DNA of 64,000 nt, taken from contig NW_026516208.1 in assembly GCF_025602895.1 (NCBI RefSeq), forward strand, positions 434,001-498,000. Reading direction: 5' to 3'. Of this stretch, positions 1 to 10,580 are shown in pieces (positions within the stretch are counted from its first letter, which is position 1; each line of letters begins with the position of its first letter). The translations under genes were made by a program, and so were the position numbers. A model generated the notes under the pieces. The model worked only from the letters and a program-made list of their open reading frames with translations. It made no database searches and was not told where the DNA came from. The DNA is from Polychytrium aggregatum. Lineage: Eukaryota > Chytridiomycota > Chytridiomycetes > Polychytriales.

Positions 1-264
1 CATTTGTCAGACTTTCACATGTTTCTCCGGTTAGCCGTTGCTGCCTGGCTGCTGTCCCGCCGCCTCCGCTGCTTCGCCCCCGCTGCGGCAGGCTTCGCCT
101 CCGGGACCGCCAGACAGATAAATAGCCCGCCTTCACCCGCTCATGTTTCTGGTCATCACCTTCGACCCCAGACACACTCGACTCTAGATCCTAGCCTCGC
201 TAAGATCAATAAAACCCTTCTCTATCTTTTTCTTTTGATCTCCTCTTGATCCCGTGATCTGACA
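1..264 (+). repeat. Left LTR of element A (partial)
   Basis: The sequence matches 5254-5517 by eye and ends in TGACA, the inverted partner of the TGTCA at the start of the right LTR. A TATA-like ATAAATAG lies at about 117-124. The final A overlaps the gag start codon. Confidence 0.95.
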
Positions 265-1322
265 TGGTAGCATCGGTCGATCCCGCCGTCAATGCCTGTC
301 TCCAGGCCCTTGAACAACTATCGCTCGAGGACCGCGCCCTGGTCCTCTCCGCCCTGACTGCCCAGCCGAATCTCCCCACGGTCCCTCCCGGTTTCAAGCG
401 TCCCAAGATCCCGCTCCCCGACGCCTTCACTGGGGAGCGTAAGGCTGCTGTCGTTGACGAGTTTGTCTTCTCAATGACCGAGTACATTGCCTTCCACAGT
501 CTCGATGACGCCACCGCTGTCGCCACCGTCGCCATGAACCTCAAGGGCAAGGCCAAGACCTGGTGGCGCCTCTGGTCCCAGGGCAAGCAACTCGACAACC
601 TGACCCCGGCCGCCGTCCTGTCCCTCGTCCGCGACACCTTCCTTCCGTCCACCTCGCTGCGCACCACCGAGGATGAGTTCGAAGCACTGCGCCACACCGG
701 CTCCGTCGAGCAGTTCAACTCTCGCTTCCGCGATCTCCTCCTCGAGCTGCCCCACTTCAGCAACAACCGCCAGAACCTGCAGCGCTACCTCACCAAGCTC
801 AAGCACAGGGTGCGCATCGAAGTCGAATGGAAGCTTGACTCCAACACAGCCACCCTCGAAGATGCCATGGCCCTCGCCGAGCGATACGAGTCCATTATGG
901 GTCAATCGCAACCCCTGATGCAGCAGCCCGCTCGCACTCAGTTCCGCGATCAACCCTTCCGCGAGCTCCAGTTCCAGCGACCTCCTCTCTTCCGCGCTCC
1001 ACCTGGTCAGCCGCAGTTCCGCCCAATGGTCCGTCCTCCTCGTCCCGCCTTCCAGCCGACCCAGCCTCCCGCACGTGACCCCAACGCCATGGACCTCGAC
1101 AACGTCGACATGCGCCCGATCAAGAAGCTCACCGACCGCGAGAAGGAGTACCTCCGCCGTAACGGAGGCTGCTTCCGCTGCCGCAAGTTCGGCCACATCG
1201 CCTCGCAGTGTCCCTTGAACCAGCCCCGCATCAACGCCATCGTCGAGACCGCCGACCAGGCCACCTTCTACGAAGATCAGGGAAACGACGAGGCGGCAAC
1301 CCCTGGATACTACGACCTCTGA
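264..1322 (+). CDS. gag: Gag polyprotein of element A
   Basis: A 352-residue structural protein expected to form the virus-like particle and bind element RNA. The middle (about residues 45-210) has the Trp- and Leu-rich retrotransposon gag fold pattern, including KTWWRLW and FNSRFRDLLLELP. A Pro/Gln/Arg-rich linker follows, and then a zinc knuckle CFRCRKFGHIASQC (CX2CX4HX4C) starting near residue 303. The ATG at 264 spans the LTR/PBS junction. This is unusual, but it is the only upstream start in frame. The reading frame closes at 1322, after overlapping the pol frame, which lies at -1. A frameshift heptamer at 1280-1286 links the two. Confidence 0.9.
   Translation: MVASVDPAVNACLQALEQLSLEDRALVLSALTAQPNLPTVPPGFKRPKIPLPDAFTGERKAAVVDEFVFSMTEYIAFHSLDDATAVATVAMNLKGKAKTWWRLWSQGKQLDNLTPAAVLSLVRDTFLPSTSLRTTEDEFEALRHTGSVEQFNSRFRDLLLELPHFSNNRQNLQRYLTKLKHRVRIEVEWKLDSNTATLEDAMALAERYESIMGQSQPLMQQPARTQFRDQPFRELQFQRPPLFRAPPGQPQFRPMVRPPRPAFQPTQPPARDPNAMDLDNVDMRPIKKLTDREKEYLRRNGGCFRCRKFGHIASQCPLNQPRINAIVETADQATFYEDQGNDEAATPGYYDL
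265..276 (+). promoter_or_regulatory. Primer binding site of element A
   Basis: TGGTAGCATCGG starts at the first base after the LTR. It begins with TGG, the complement of a tRNA CCA end, and resembles initiator-Met primer sites of other Ty1 and Ty3 elements. The same 12 bases occur at the matching place in family B (19882-19893, minus strand), so a shared tRNA primer is likely. The tRNA itself is not in the window. The site overlaps the start of gag. Confidence 0.8.
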
Positions 1323-1343
1323 AGGACCCGGCGAGTTGCCGCC
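1280..1343 (+). promoter_or_regulatory. -1 ribosomal frameshift signal, gag to pol of element A
   Basis: The heptamer G GGA AAC (1280-1286) is in register with gag codons in the canonical X XXY YYZ arrangement. After a 5-nt spacer comes a perfect 9-bp inverted repeat, GGCGGCAAC (1292-1300) with GTTGCCGCC (1335-1343), separated by a 34-nt loop. Slipping back one base at AAC enters the pol frame at 1286, which is open to 5017. The gag stop lies inside the loop. The heptamer type is known from retroviral gag-pol signals. Use in this organism is inferred, but families B and C have the same layout. Confidence 0.85.
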
Positions 1344-4300
1344 ATCCGACTCCGACCCCCGACGCTGAACTATTGACTCTCGCCACCGGACCTCACCTGA
1401 TCAACTCTCTCATCGACGAACCCCACCGCATTGCCGCCAACCACGGCAAGGGACTGCTTGTGATCGACGCCACCCTCAACGGCTCCCCGATCACCGTCCT
1501 CATCGACCCTGGTGCGACCAACTCGCACATCTCCGAGACCCTCGCCTCGACCCTCGACCTTCGAACCAAGACCACCGCCAACGCCGTCACGATGCCCAAC
1601 GGCAAGTCCTTCCCGTCCTCCGTCACCGATCCCGTCGACCTCACCATCCACGACTACCACGCCCGCATCAACCTCTTCACCGCGCCACTCACCTGGGACG
1701 TTATCCTCGGCAAGAACTGGCTCGACCAGACCAACCCCGAGATCGACTGGCCCTCCAACCGAATCAAGTTCTCGATCGACGGGAAGCACCACACTTGGAC
1801 GGCATCGCGACCCGACACCGGAATGCCACTCACGACCCTCGAACTCCGATCCCAGTACCACATGTCGACCCAGCAGATCAACGCACTGGCTTCGACTCCC
1901 GGCGCCGTGTATGTTTGTACTCTGAGCAGTGACTTGAATACAGTTGCTGTTGAACCCTACGACCCCGTTGCCCAACTTGCCCGTGTCCTCGAACCACTGA
2001 CCCCCGAACACCGATCCATCATCGCAAAGTACCGCGATGCCTTCAACGAACTCAAGGAACTCCCGCCTCACCGACCCGGCATCGACATGAACATCCAACT
2101 CGACGACTCTGCCAAGCCAACCTGGTCGTCGCTCTACCAAATGTCGGCCGAAGAACTCGCTCGTCTCAAAGACGAACTCGACCGATTGCTCCGGATCGGC
2201 CACATCCGCAAGTCCGTCTCGCCCTTCGGCGCACCGATCTTCTGGGTCAAGCAGGGCGACAAGTTCCGACTCGTCTTTGACTTCCGCGCCCTCAACAAGA
2301 TCACCGTCAAGGACCGCACCGCGCTGCCCAACATGCGCGAGATCATCGACCGCCTGTCCAAGTGCCGTGTCTTCTCCAAGCTCGACTTGCAACGCGGATT
2401 CCACCAGATCCGCATTGCCGACGCCGACACCCCCAAGACGGCCTTCAGGACCAAGTACGGCCACTTTGAGTGGCTTGTGATGCCCTTCGGCCTCGCCAAC
2501 AGTCCCTCCGTGTTCCAAGCCGCGATGAACGACATCTTCCGCGAGTTCATCGACGACTTTGTGTTCGTCTACATCGACGACATCCTGATCGCATCCGAGG
2601 ACGAGGACCAGCACATCCGCCACATCGAACTGGTCCTCGACAAGATCCACCGACACGGCTTCAAGATCCGACCCGAGAAGTGTTCGTTCTTCAACTCGAC
2701 CGTCACCTATCTCGGCTTCATCATCGGCGAAGGACGCATCCAAGTGCATCCCTCGCGCATCGACGCCATCAAGAACTACCCGCGACCAACGACCGAACAC
2801 GAACTCCGCAGCTTCCTCGGCTTGACCAACACCATCATGAGCTTTGTCCCTGGCTACGCTGCCCTCGCCGGTCCACTCTCGACTCTGATCACCACCCGCT
2901 CCGCCAACTCGACCAAGTCCGTCGTCTGGGACGACAACGCCATCGCCGCCTTCGAGCAGCTCAAGTTGCTCTCGCCTCAGTCGCTGCACATGGTCAACCC
3001 GGACAAGGACATTCACCTCTTCACCGACTGGTCCGAGTCAAGCGCATCGATTGGTGGATGGATCGGGCAGGACATGGACGGATCCGGCACGGTGCGCCCC
3101 ATCGCTTTCAACTCGCAGAAACTGCACGGATCCGAACTCAACTACTCGCCCTACAACGGCGAGCTGCTGTCGATCACCCGCCACCTCGACAAGTTCAAGA
3201 ACTACCTCGTCGGCCGCAAAGTCTTCCTCCACACCGACCAGAAGGCGCTCAAGCACATCCTCGACTCCAAGACCCTCAACAAGCGCCAACAGCGAGCCAT
3301 CGACACGATGCTGGACTTTGACCTCGAGATCCAGTGGATCCCCGGCTCGTGGAACAAGGTCGCCGACGTGCTCTCGCGCACACCGACAGCCATCTCCAAG
3401 GCCGTCCAAGTCTCGATCATCAACGCGATTGTCAACCTCGGACCCTCGCCCGACGATCTCTTGGACACCATCCGCACTCAGTACAGCTCCGACCCGATCC
3501 TGTCAGCACTGATCTCGGTCCTCCGCGACAACTCGACCGACGGACTCAAGCCGTGGATGAAGGCACAGCTGCACCGCTTCTCACTTCGACACGGGATTCT
3601 CTACTTCGACTCGACCCGCATCTGCATCCCCGGCAAGGACCTCCGCATCTCGATCATCAAGGACCACCACGACTCTGTCTGTGCAGCTCACCCCGGCACC
3701 AACACGCTCTACAAGGCCATCTCGACACACTACTACTGGCCCGCCATGTCCAAGGACATTGCCGAGTGGGTCTCGCACTGCGACATCTGCCAGCGAGCCA
3801 AGATCCGACGACAACAAGCATACGGTCACTTCTCCCGGATCCCTGTGGCCACCCGCAAGATGGACACTGTCGCCCTCGACTTCATCCTCGGACTCCCGCC
3901 TGTCACGGACTCACTCTCGGGACGCACCTTCAACTCGATCACGATCTTTGTCGACTCCCTCACCAAGTACGTCGTCCTGGTTCCTGGCAACAAGACCGAC
4001 TCGGCCGAAGACGTCGCCCGCCAGTACTTCCGCGATGTCTTTGTGCACTTTGGACTCGCCGGCACTTTCATCTCGGATCACGACACACGCTTCCGGTCGG
4101 CCTTCTGGACAGGACTTAACACTCTGCTCAAGACCGAACTCCGGATCGCCTTTGCCCACCACCACGAGGCCGCCGGACAAGTCGAACGCTTTGTGGCAAC
4201 CGTCGCCGAGGCCATCCGCTGTTCGACTCTGGCCCTCGGCTCCCGCTGGATCGATCAAGTGCCATACATCCAGTTCGCGCTCAACTCACACAGCTCAGCT

Positions 4301-5017
4301 TCGACTGGACATTCGCCCTTCTTCCTGATGCACGGTCAGCATCCTCGCACTCCTGCCAACACCGACATCATCGCCGAGTCCAACCCTGCAGCACAGTCGA
4401 TCGAGGAGATGCAAGCGACTCTGGACTTGGTCTCGGACAACATCGGCAAGGCCCAGGACCGGGCCCTGTACTACGCCAACCGACATCGACGCGATATCAG
4501 CTACGACATTGGCGACCAAGTCCTGATCGACACGACCGCGTATCACTTCAGCACGGACGACGTCACACCCTCCAAGATGCGGATGCCGTACTTGGGACCC
4601 TTCAAGATCATCGAGAAGATCGGAACGACTGGATATCGACTTCGACTCCCGAGGACCCTCCGATTTACAACCGAACTCCCCGCTTCCGCCCTCGTCCCCT
4701 ACAACACACCATCGACCGACCAACTTGTGTTTGATGAACCCGGACCCAACCACAACGACGAATCAGTGTTCGAAGCGATCATTGGACACAGGATCAACCG
4801 ACGACGTCGACTTCCTGGATATCGACACGAGTTCTTGCTCCGCTGGCAGGGATACGACCCATCTTACGACTCGTGGGCACCACTGGCCGAACTCTTGGAT
4901 GGAGGACTCGCAGATATCCACGACTTCCTCAGCCGCAACCGCAACCTTCCGGAAATGGACACACTGATCGACCTTTGCCAAGCACAAGTGCAACGCAACT
5001 CGGGATCGAAAAATTGA
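1286..5017 (+). CDS. pol: Pol polyprotein of element A (PR-RT-RH-IN-chromodomain)
   Basis: Frameshift-expressed polyprotein of about 1244 residues; the frame is open from before 1208. It holds an aspartic protease (LIDPGATNSHIS, about 75 residues in), reverse transcriptase with LVFDFRALNK, KLDLQRGFHQI and the YIDD catalytic box at 2570-2581, RNase H beginning HLFTDWSE, an integrase HHCC zinc region ending CDICQRAK, and an integrase core with LDFILGLP, ISDHDTRF and an E in GQVERF. The C-terminus carries a chromodomain with FLLRWQGYDPSYDSW, which places it among chromoviruses. The integrase glutamate motif reads HHEAAGQVER in place of the more usual HPQTDGQTER, a family-level quirk. No internal stop was seen. 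Confidence 0.95.
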   Translation, partial: RRGGNPWILRPLKDPASCRHPTPTPDAELLTLATGPHLINSLIDEPHRIAANHGKGLLVIDATLNGSPITVLIDPGATNSHISETLASTLDLRTKTTANAVTMPNGKSFPSSVTDPVDLTIHDYHARINLFTAPLTWDVILGKNWLDQTNPEIDWPSNRIKFSIDGKHHTWTASRPDTGMPLTTLELRSQYHMSTQQINALASTPGAVYVCTLSSDLNTVAVEPYDPVAQLARVLEPLTPEHRSIIAKYRDAFNELKELPPHRPGIDMNIQLDDSAKPTWSSLYQMSAEELARLKDELDRLLRIGHIRKSVSPFGAPIFWVKQGDKFRLVFDFRALNKITVKDRTALPNMREIIDRLSKCRVFSKLDLQRGFHQIRIADADTPKTAFRTKYGHFEWLVMPFGLANSPSVFQAAMNDIFREFIDDFVFVYIDDILIASEDEDQHIRHIELVLDKIHRHGFKIRPEKCSFFNSTVTYLGFIIGEGRIQVHPSRIDAIKNYPRPTTEHELRSFLGLTNTIMSFVPGYAALAGPLSTLITTRSANSTKSVVWDDNAIAAFEQLKLLSPQSLHMVNPDKDIHLFTDWSESSASIGGWIGQDMDGSGTVRPIAFNSQKLHGSELNYSPYNGELLSITRHLDKFKNYLVGRKVFLHTDQKALKHILDSKTLNKRQQRAIDTMLDFDLEIQWIPGSWNKVADVLSRTPTAISKAVQVSIINAIVNLGPSPDDLLDTIRTQYSSDPILSALISVLRDNSTDGLKPWMKAQLHRFSLRHGILYFDSTRICIPGKDLRISIIKDHHDSVCAAHPGTNTLYKAISTHYYWPAMSKDIAEWVSHCDICQRAKIRRQQAYGHFSRIPVATRKMDTVALDFILGLPPVTDSLSGRTFNSITIFVDSLTKYVVLVPGNKTDSAEDVARQYFRDVFVHFGLAGTFISDHDTRFRSAFWTGLNTLLKTELRIAFAHHHEAAGQVERFVATVAEAIRCSTLALGSRWIDQVPYIQFALNSHSSASTGHSPFFLMHGQHPRTPANTDIIAESNPAAQSIEEMQATLDLVSDNIGKAQDRALYYANRHRRDISYDIGDQVLIDTTAYHFSTDDVTPSKMRMPYLGPFKIIEKIGTTGYRLRLPRTLRFTTELPASALVPYNTPSTDQLVFDEPGPNHNDESVFEAIIGHRINRRRRLPGYRHEFLLRWQGYDPSYDSWAPLAELLDGGLADIHDFLSRNRNLPEMDTLIDLCQAQVQRNSGSKN

Positions 5018-5051
5018 TGGTTTGACTTGAGCACAATTTTTCTGGGGGGGA

Positions 5052-5517
5052 TGTCACAGATCGCTCTGCCCGCCTAGCTGCACCGTCGCACTTGTGTCAC
5101 TGTTTGCGTCGCACACTTTCCTTTTCCTTTGTCCTGTGACGCCTTTCCTTTTTCCTTGCTCTCATGTTGCACACGCCGCTCTGTTTTCCCTGCATTTGTC
5201 ATCGACCATGCATTAGTCAGACGCTGTGTCACCCGCATTTGTCAGCCACCGAGCATTTGTCAGACTTTCACATGTTTCTCCGGTTAGCCGTTGCTGCCTG
5301 GCTGCTGTCCCGCCGCCTCCGCTGCTTCGCCCCCGCTGCGGCAGGCTTCGCCTCCGGGACCGCCAGACAGATAAATAGCCCGCCTTCACCCGCTCATGTT
5401 TCTGGTCATCACCTTCGACCCCAGACACACTCGACTCTAGATCCTAGCCTCGCTAAGATCAATAAAACCCTTCTCTATCTTTTTCTTTTGATCTCCTCTT
5501 GATCCCGTGATCTGACA
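5052..5517 (+). repeat. Right LTR of element A (466 bp)
   Basis: It starts TGTCACAG directly after a polypurine run (GGGGGGGA, 5044-5051) and ends GATCTGACA. The ends form the usual TG...CA with a TGTCA/TGACA inverted repeat. A TATA-like ATAAATAG lies near 5370. A poly(A)-type AATAAAAC lies near 5460. The base after it resumes family B pol sequence. Confidence 0.95.
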
Positions 5518-8189
5518 GTGCGCTTCATTCCAGGCCAGTATGCGACTTTGGCCAGTCGGTCGTATGTCTTCTCGACTCCAAAGTGTCCAGCGAGGGGCGA
5601 GTCGTGGACCTCTTGGAGCAACTTGGTCTTCAACGACGGAATGTCCGGCACACAGACACGGCTGTCCTTCTTCAGGAGGAGCAGGCCATCACGCACTGTG
5701 TACTCGGATGATTCGTCGTCCTTGGGGAGCTTAGACACCTTTCGGAACAGTTCTCCGAACTGTTTGTCGTTGGCGATGTTGTCTCGGACAACATCCAGCA
5801 TCGTGTTGTCGACACTGACAGTCGACTCGTACAGTGACGCCAATTGGTAGTCGGGGCGTCGGGACAGTGCGTCAGGCACCACATTGAGTTTGCCTTTCTG
5901 GTATACAACCTCGTAGTTGTACTCGGCGAGGAACTCCATCCATCGCGCTTGGCGTCGGCTCAGGTTCTTCTTGGTGTCGAGGTAACGCAGTGACTGGTGG
6001 TCCGTCACAATCTTGAAGGGCTTGGCGGTACCGTGGAGGTACACTCGGAACTTCTGCAGCGCGTAGATGATCGCAAGCTGCTCCTTCTCGTGCACGGGAT
6101 AGTTGATCTCGTGTTGGGACAGTTTGCGCGACTCGAAGGCAACGGGCCTTCCCTCCTGCATCAAAACAGCTCCCACCGCAAAGTCGGAGGCGTCGGTGTG
6201 CACGGAGACATCCGTGTTCGGGTCGAACACAGCGAGGACAGGAGCGTTCGTCAAGGCGTGCTTGAGGGTCTCGAACGCTTGGCGTTGTGGGTGGTCCCAC
6301 ACGAAGGGGCACTCTTTGCGGAGTAGGTCTGTGAGTGGACCGGCAGTGCGCGCCAGATCGGGGATGAATCGGCGGTAGTAGTTGACGAGACCGAGAAACG
6401 ACTGCACGTCAGAGACGCATGCGAGCGGCGGCCACTCGACCACAGACTTGACCTTGGCGGGGTCGACTTCGATTCCTCTTCCTGAGACAACGTGTCCCAG
6501 GAACGGGACTTGATTCTTGAAGAACTCACACTTGGACAGTTTGGCATACAACTTGTGCTCGCGTAGCTTGGCCAGCACGCGGGCGACATGACCTTCATGG
6601 GTCGCTTCATCCTTGCTGTACACAAGGATATCATCCAGGTACACGATGACAGAGTTGTCGAGCTCTTGGCGGAACACATCGTTCATCAGCTGCATGAACG
6701 TGGCAGGTGCGTTCGTCAATCCGAACGGCAGCACTAGGAACTCGTACAGTCCGTAGCGAGTCCTGAAGGCGGTCTTGTGGACATCATCCTCGTGGATGCG
6801 GATCTGATGGTAGCCTGAGCGGAGGTCTATCTTGCTAAAGACCTTTGCTCCACTCAGACGATCCATCAACTCGTCGATCCTGGGCAACGGGTAGGTGTTC
6901 TTGATGGTCTGTTTGTTTAGTGCGCGATAGTCGACGCACATCCTGAGATCACCTTCTTTCTTCTTGACAAAGAGCACTGGTGCACCATACGGTGACTGGC
7001 TCGGGCGGATGAACCCATGGGCGAGGAGGTCATCCAACTGGCGCTTGAGTTCGTCCATCTCCGTCAGCGACAGTTGGTACGTCGGTCTTGACGGAGGCGA
7101 CGAGCCTGGTTCGATGTCGATGCGATGATCGACGGTGCGTTGGGGTGGCAGGCATTGTGGCAACTGGTCGGGGAATACGTCCTTGTACTCGTCGAGCAGC
7201 TTGGTCACCACAGGCGGGGGACCGGGACCGGCTTGGTCGGTGTCGTCGACCTCACGCACGACACAGAGGAACGACGTGTCCTTCTTGATCAGCCTCTTGA
7301 ATTGCATGGCTGAGAGGAGAGGTGGCATGTTGGGTGAGGCCATGCCCTGCAGGACAATGTCAGGGCCAACACGGACAGTGCGGCCTTTCCAGTCGACGAC
7401 TGGAGTCGGCTCGGCACGAGCAAGCCAGCTCATGCCGAGGATGGCATCGAACTTGGTGTCGATCACTTGGAACAACAGGACAGGATGGTACTTGGGATGG
7501 AGGGCCACTCGCAGGACCACTTGGTGTGTGCACTGCTGCACACGATCGTCTGCAAGCGCCACACTCATCGGCGACTTCTTCTTGGTTGCATGTATGTTGA
7601 GCTCCTGGAGCAAGCGTCTGCTGACAAAGTTGCAGCTTGCTCCAGAGTCCACCATCATTCGGACGGTGTGACCTTGGACGGTGGCAGGGAGGTACAGCAG
7701 GGACTCTTCATGGTCCTCCTGCACAGCCTCCTGCACCATGACTTGACTTGGGGGAACGGGCGACACTTGGTCTTGGTTGGCTTCATCACGGCCACTCGGA
7801 CATTTTGGATAGGGTTCGGCCATTGCGGGGGCCTGCGGCGTCAGCACGCCATTGCACACGACGTCCACGGCTTGCGGACACATGTCGGAAGCATCCGACA
7901 CACACGACTTGACAGGGGTGAGGGCACAGGCGGTCCTGTCCCTCAAGGGTTCTTGATTTTCTTTTTTGTTTTGGTTTTCAATTTTGGTTTTCTCTTCACG
8001 TTCGTGGAGAGGCAGGCGGCTTGCGCCACCATGCACCTCTCGCACGACGCACAACACTTGGTTTGTTTCTCCTTCGGGGGAGGGGGCGAGGTGAACTTCC
8101 TCTGGAGACGCGTGGACTGCATTGAGCAATCCACGGCGTTGGTCTCCTACTAGGGCTCCAGAGCCACCTAGTAGGGTCGGCCGTTTCCC
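5518..8189 (-). pseudogene. pol: Pol of B1 (protease to start of integrase), interrupted
   Basis: The -1 frame opens at the frameshift heptamer GTTTCCC (plus-strand view, 8183-8189). It encodes an aspartic protease ([13 protein letters not shown]), reverse transcriptase with [12 protein letters not shown] and the YLDD box in [13 protein letters not shown], RNase H ([14 protein letters not shown]) and the integrase zinc region up to YWPGMKRTV. There element A interrupts it, and the frame then runs a few codons into element A LTR. The catalytic integrase core and chromodomain are missing from this copy inside the window. A hairpin at 8146-8175 follows the heptamer, exactly as in B2. Confidence 0.9.
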
Positions 8190-8658
8190 GACTTCATGGG
8201 GCACTCCTTGGCCTGGTGTCCCGGTCGGTGACAGAAGAAGCAGGAACCATGGCGGAGGTCCTCCTGCTTCTGTCTGTCCTTGGGGGAGACAGTGGCAGCT
8301 TGCTGGAACCGGGAGCGGGGAGGGCCACGAGCCTCCATGGCGTTGACGTCAACGTCCATGGGCTCAGGCATGGGTCTTGCGGGCGGGGCCGGGCGAGGCG
8401 GACGGGCTGGGACGTGATGAGACCGATGGCCGCCTGCCAGCTGCGGGTAGAACTGGCGGCCATGGTACTGGACGTTGTCGAGGTTCTCGGCAACGTCCAT
8501 CATCACGTCCAGGGACTTGCGGGCATCAGGGTTGCTGGCGATGTACTCTCTGATCTTGGGCTTGAGGCCCTTCTGGAAGAGGTACATCGCATCAGCAGAG
8601 CCCAGCTCCTCAATCTGGGAGGAGAGGTCTTCAAACTCCTCGATGTAGCGGGTCACAG
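8168..8658 (-). pseudogene. gag: Gag of B1, 5'-truncated
   Basis: C-terminal 160 or so residues of family B gag, from [11 protein letters not shown] to the zinc knuckle [14 protein letters not shown] and the stop. The N-terminal part present in B2 (19439-19771) is replaced by LTR sequence, so the ATG seen upstream at 8716 lies in LTR DNA and is not the native start. The junction at 8658/8659 is sharp. Confidence 0.9.
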
Positions 8659-8967
8659 TGTAACGTCCACTACTGGGACGTTGGGGCAAGACGGGGAGGG
8701 AGGGGGTACAAGACAAGACAGGACGGGGCAGAACAGGGCGGTGCTAGGCTACTCTAGCGGACGGGTGAGCTCGGGGAGCACTTACGTTTATTCACGATAA
8801 AACCGAACTCCAGACAAACGGGGGGAACGGGGGCAACCCGCAGGTATACCCTGCGGTGGCCTGCCTGCGGTGCGTGAAAACGCAAAGCGCAGCACAGGTC
8901 ACGACCCACTGCGCCGCGCAGTACGCGCAGTACGCGCAGCACAGCGTCGGAGATACCATCTCCTACA
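8659..8967 (-). repeat. Family B LTR (309 bp), 3' LTR of B2
   Basis: It begins TGTAACGTCC and ends CTCCTACA on the plus strand, with TGTA/TACA ends. The 309-bp length and the sequence match the LTRs at 19894-20202 and 21267-21575. The polypurine-type GTGTGGGAG of B2 (minus strand, 8968-8976) lies next to it, which identifies it as the 3' LTR of B2. An internal GCGCAGTAC motif is repeated. Confidence 0.93.
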
Positions 8968-8976
8968 CTCCCACAC

Positions 8977-10580
8977 TTAAGAAGGCTTCCTGCGAGGAGC
9001 CCTGCGTGTGCTCTTTATTTGGGGCTCCTCGAGGTGTTTACCGTATTTACTCAGCTCCTCGGGTGCATGGGACAAGTCCTCCAGTGTTTGCCATGTGTTG
9101 CCCGAGTGTGGGTAACCAACCCACTTGACATAAAACCGAAGTGACCCATCAGCCACTTTCTTGTGCCTCACGATCCTTTCGACTTCATATTCTTGAGTAT
9201 AGTATTGTCCGAGGTCGTCTTCCAGTGGTGCGTCGTCCGGGACACCTTCGTCGGCGTCGGGGAACTGTGCTGGACTGCGGGTCGTGTGGCGACGCAGCTT
9301 GGACACATGGAAGACAGGATGGAGCTTGCTTCCAGGTGGCAAGTCCAACAGGTAGTTGAGGGGACTGGGTCGGGCCGCTATCTTGAACGGTCCTCGGTAC
9401 TTGGGCAACAACTTCTTTGACTGGGCTTCGGGGACCTTGATGTTGTCGGCGTCCAGGTAGACAAGGTCTCCAACTTCAAAGGAGACATCCTGGTGTCGGC
9501 GGTCGTAGTACTTCGCCATCACTTGTTGCGCATCCGTGAGCGCGTCGGCGATCATCTTGTGTCGGACTTGATGATCTTTGACAAAGGCACTTGGTTTGGG
9601 AGGCAATCCAGCCGTGGACTCGGTCAGTGTCAAGGAGGTGGGAACATCAGGCTGGAATCCGTAGAGCGCCTCAAAGGGGCTCAAGCCAGTTGTGCTCGAC
9701 TTGGCGGTGTTGTATGCAAACTCTGCATGACTCAGCTGTATGTCCCAGTCGTCTTGGCTGGTCGAGGCGTATGTCCTCAGGTATTGCTCGAGGGTGCGGA
9801 TCGTCCGCTCGGACTGTCCATCCGTTTGTTGGTGGTGCGAGGTTGACATGTTCAGCTTGGTGCCGAGATGGTCGAACAGACTTGTCCAAAACAAGGAGGT
9901 GAATCGGGGGTCTCGATCACTGACGATGGACTTTGGGAGGCCGTGGTGCTTGAACACATGCTTGAAGAACAGCAGTGCAAGGTCAGGCGCGGAGCATGTC
10001 GTCTGGCACGGCACAAAGTGTGCCATCTTGCTGAACCTGTCGACAAAGACAGCGATTGCATCGTGGTCCAACTTGGTCGTCGGTAGATGCGTGATGAGAT
10101 CCATGGACATGCTGGTCCAGGGGCGGTCGGGAACAGGCAGGGGTTGCAGCAATCCTTGCTCTCGGGTCGTGCGTGACTTGACCATCTTGCAGGTATGGCA
10201 GGACTCGATGTACTTCTCGACGGTGCGCTTCATTCCAGGCCAGTATGCGACTTTGGCCAGTCGGTCGTATGTCTTCTCGACTCCAAAGTGTCCAGCGAGG
10301 GGCGAGTCGTGGACCTCTTGGAGCAACTTGGTCTTCAACGACGGAATGTCCGGCACACAGACACGGCTGTCCTTCTTCAGGAGGAGCAGGCCATCACGCA
10401 CTGTGTACTCGGATGATTCGTCGTCCTTGGGGAGCTTAGACACCTTTCGGAACAGTTCTCCGAACTGTTTGTCGTTGGCGATGTTGTCTCGGACAACATC
10501 CAGCATCGTGTTGTCGACACTGACAGTCGACTCGTACAGTGACGCCAATTGGTAGTCGGGGCGTCGGGACAGTGCGTCAG
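8977..10580 (-). pseudogene. pol: Pol of B2, C-terminal part (integrase and chromodomain)
   Basis: Continuation of B2 pol after the element C insertion. It starts at ALSRRPDYQ, the RNase H/integrase tether. It holds the integrase HHCC region (CHTCKMVKS), the core residues in MDLITHLP, VSDRDPRFTSLFW and TDGQSERTIRTLEQY, and a chromodomain ending FYVKWVGYPHSGNTW. The stop codon at 8977-8979 lies nine bases from the LTR. The frame upstream of 10580 belongs to element C LTR and is not native. Except for the insertion the coding sequence is intact. Confidence 0.92.

Larger units (their letters stand above)
1..5517 (+). mobile_element. Ty3/gypsy chromovirus family A, nearly complete
   Basis: LTR retrotransposon with the order LTR, primer binding site, gag, frameshift, protease, reverse transcriptase, RNase H, integrase, chromodomain, polypurine tract, LTR. 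The left LTR is cut by the window start, so only its last 264 bp are present. Those bases read the same as the last 264 bp of the right LTR, which suggests recent insertion. On the right it abuts position 5518 inside the pol gene of a minus-strand family B element, whose frame is broken exactly there. The 5-bp target duplication cannot be tested because the left flank is outside the window; by comparison with intact B2 it would probably be GTGCG. Both ORFs are open, so the element looks potentially active. Confidence 0.95.
5518..8658 (-). mobile_element. Ty3/gypsy family B copy B1, truncated at both ends
   Basis: Minus-strand remnant of a family B chromovirus, reading the same as B2 over the shared part. 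Its pol is interrupted at 5518 by element A. Its gag loses the N-terminal half at 8658, where the sequence switches abruptly to the LTR at 8659. The rest of pol (integrase core and chromodomain) would lie left of element A, outside the window. The remaining gag and pol frames are undamaged, so the copy is young but disabled by later insertions or rearrangement. Confidence 0.9.

Noticed and set aside
1370-3016. 548-codon minus-strand ORF opposite element A pol
   Set aside because: Shadow of a coding strand with strong third-position C bias; no recognisable domain.
8680-8716. ATG of the B1 gag frame at 8716
   Set aside because: Lies in LTR sequence joined to a truncated gag; not the native start.
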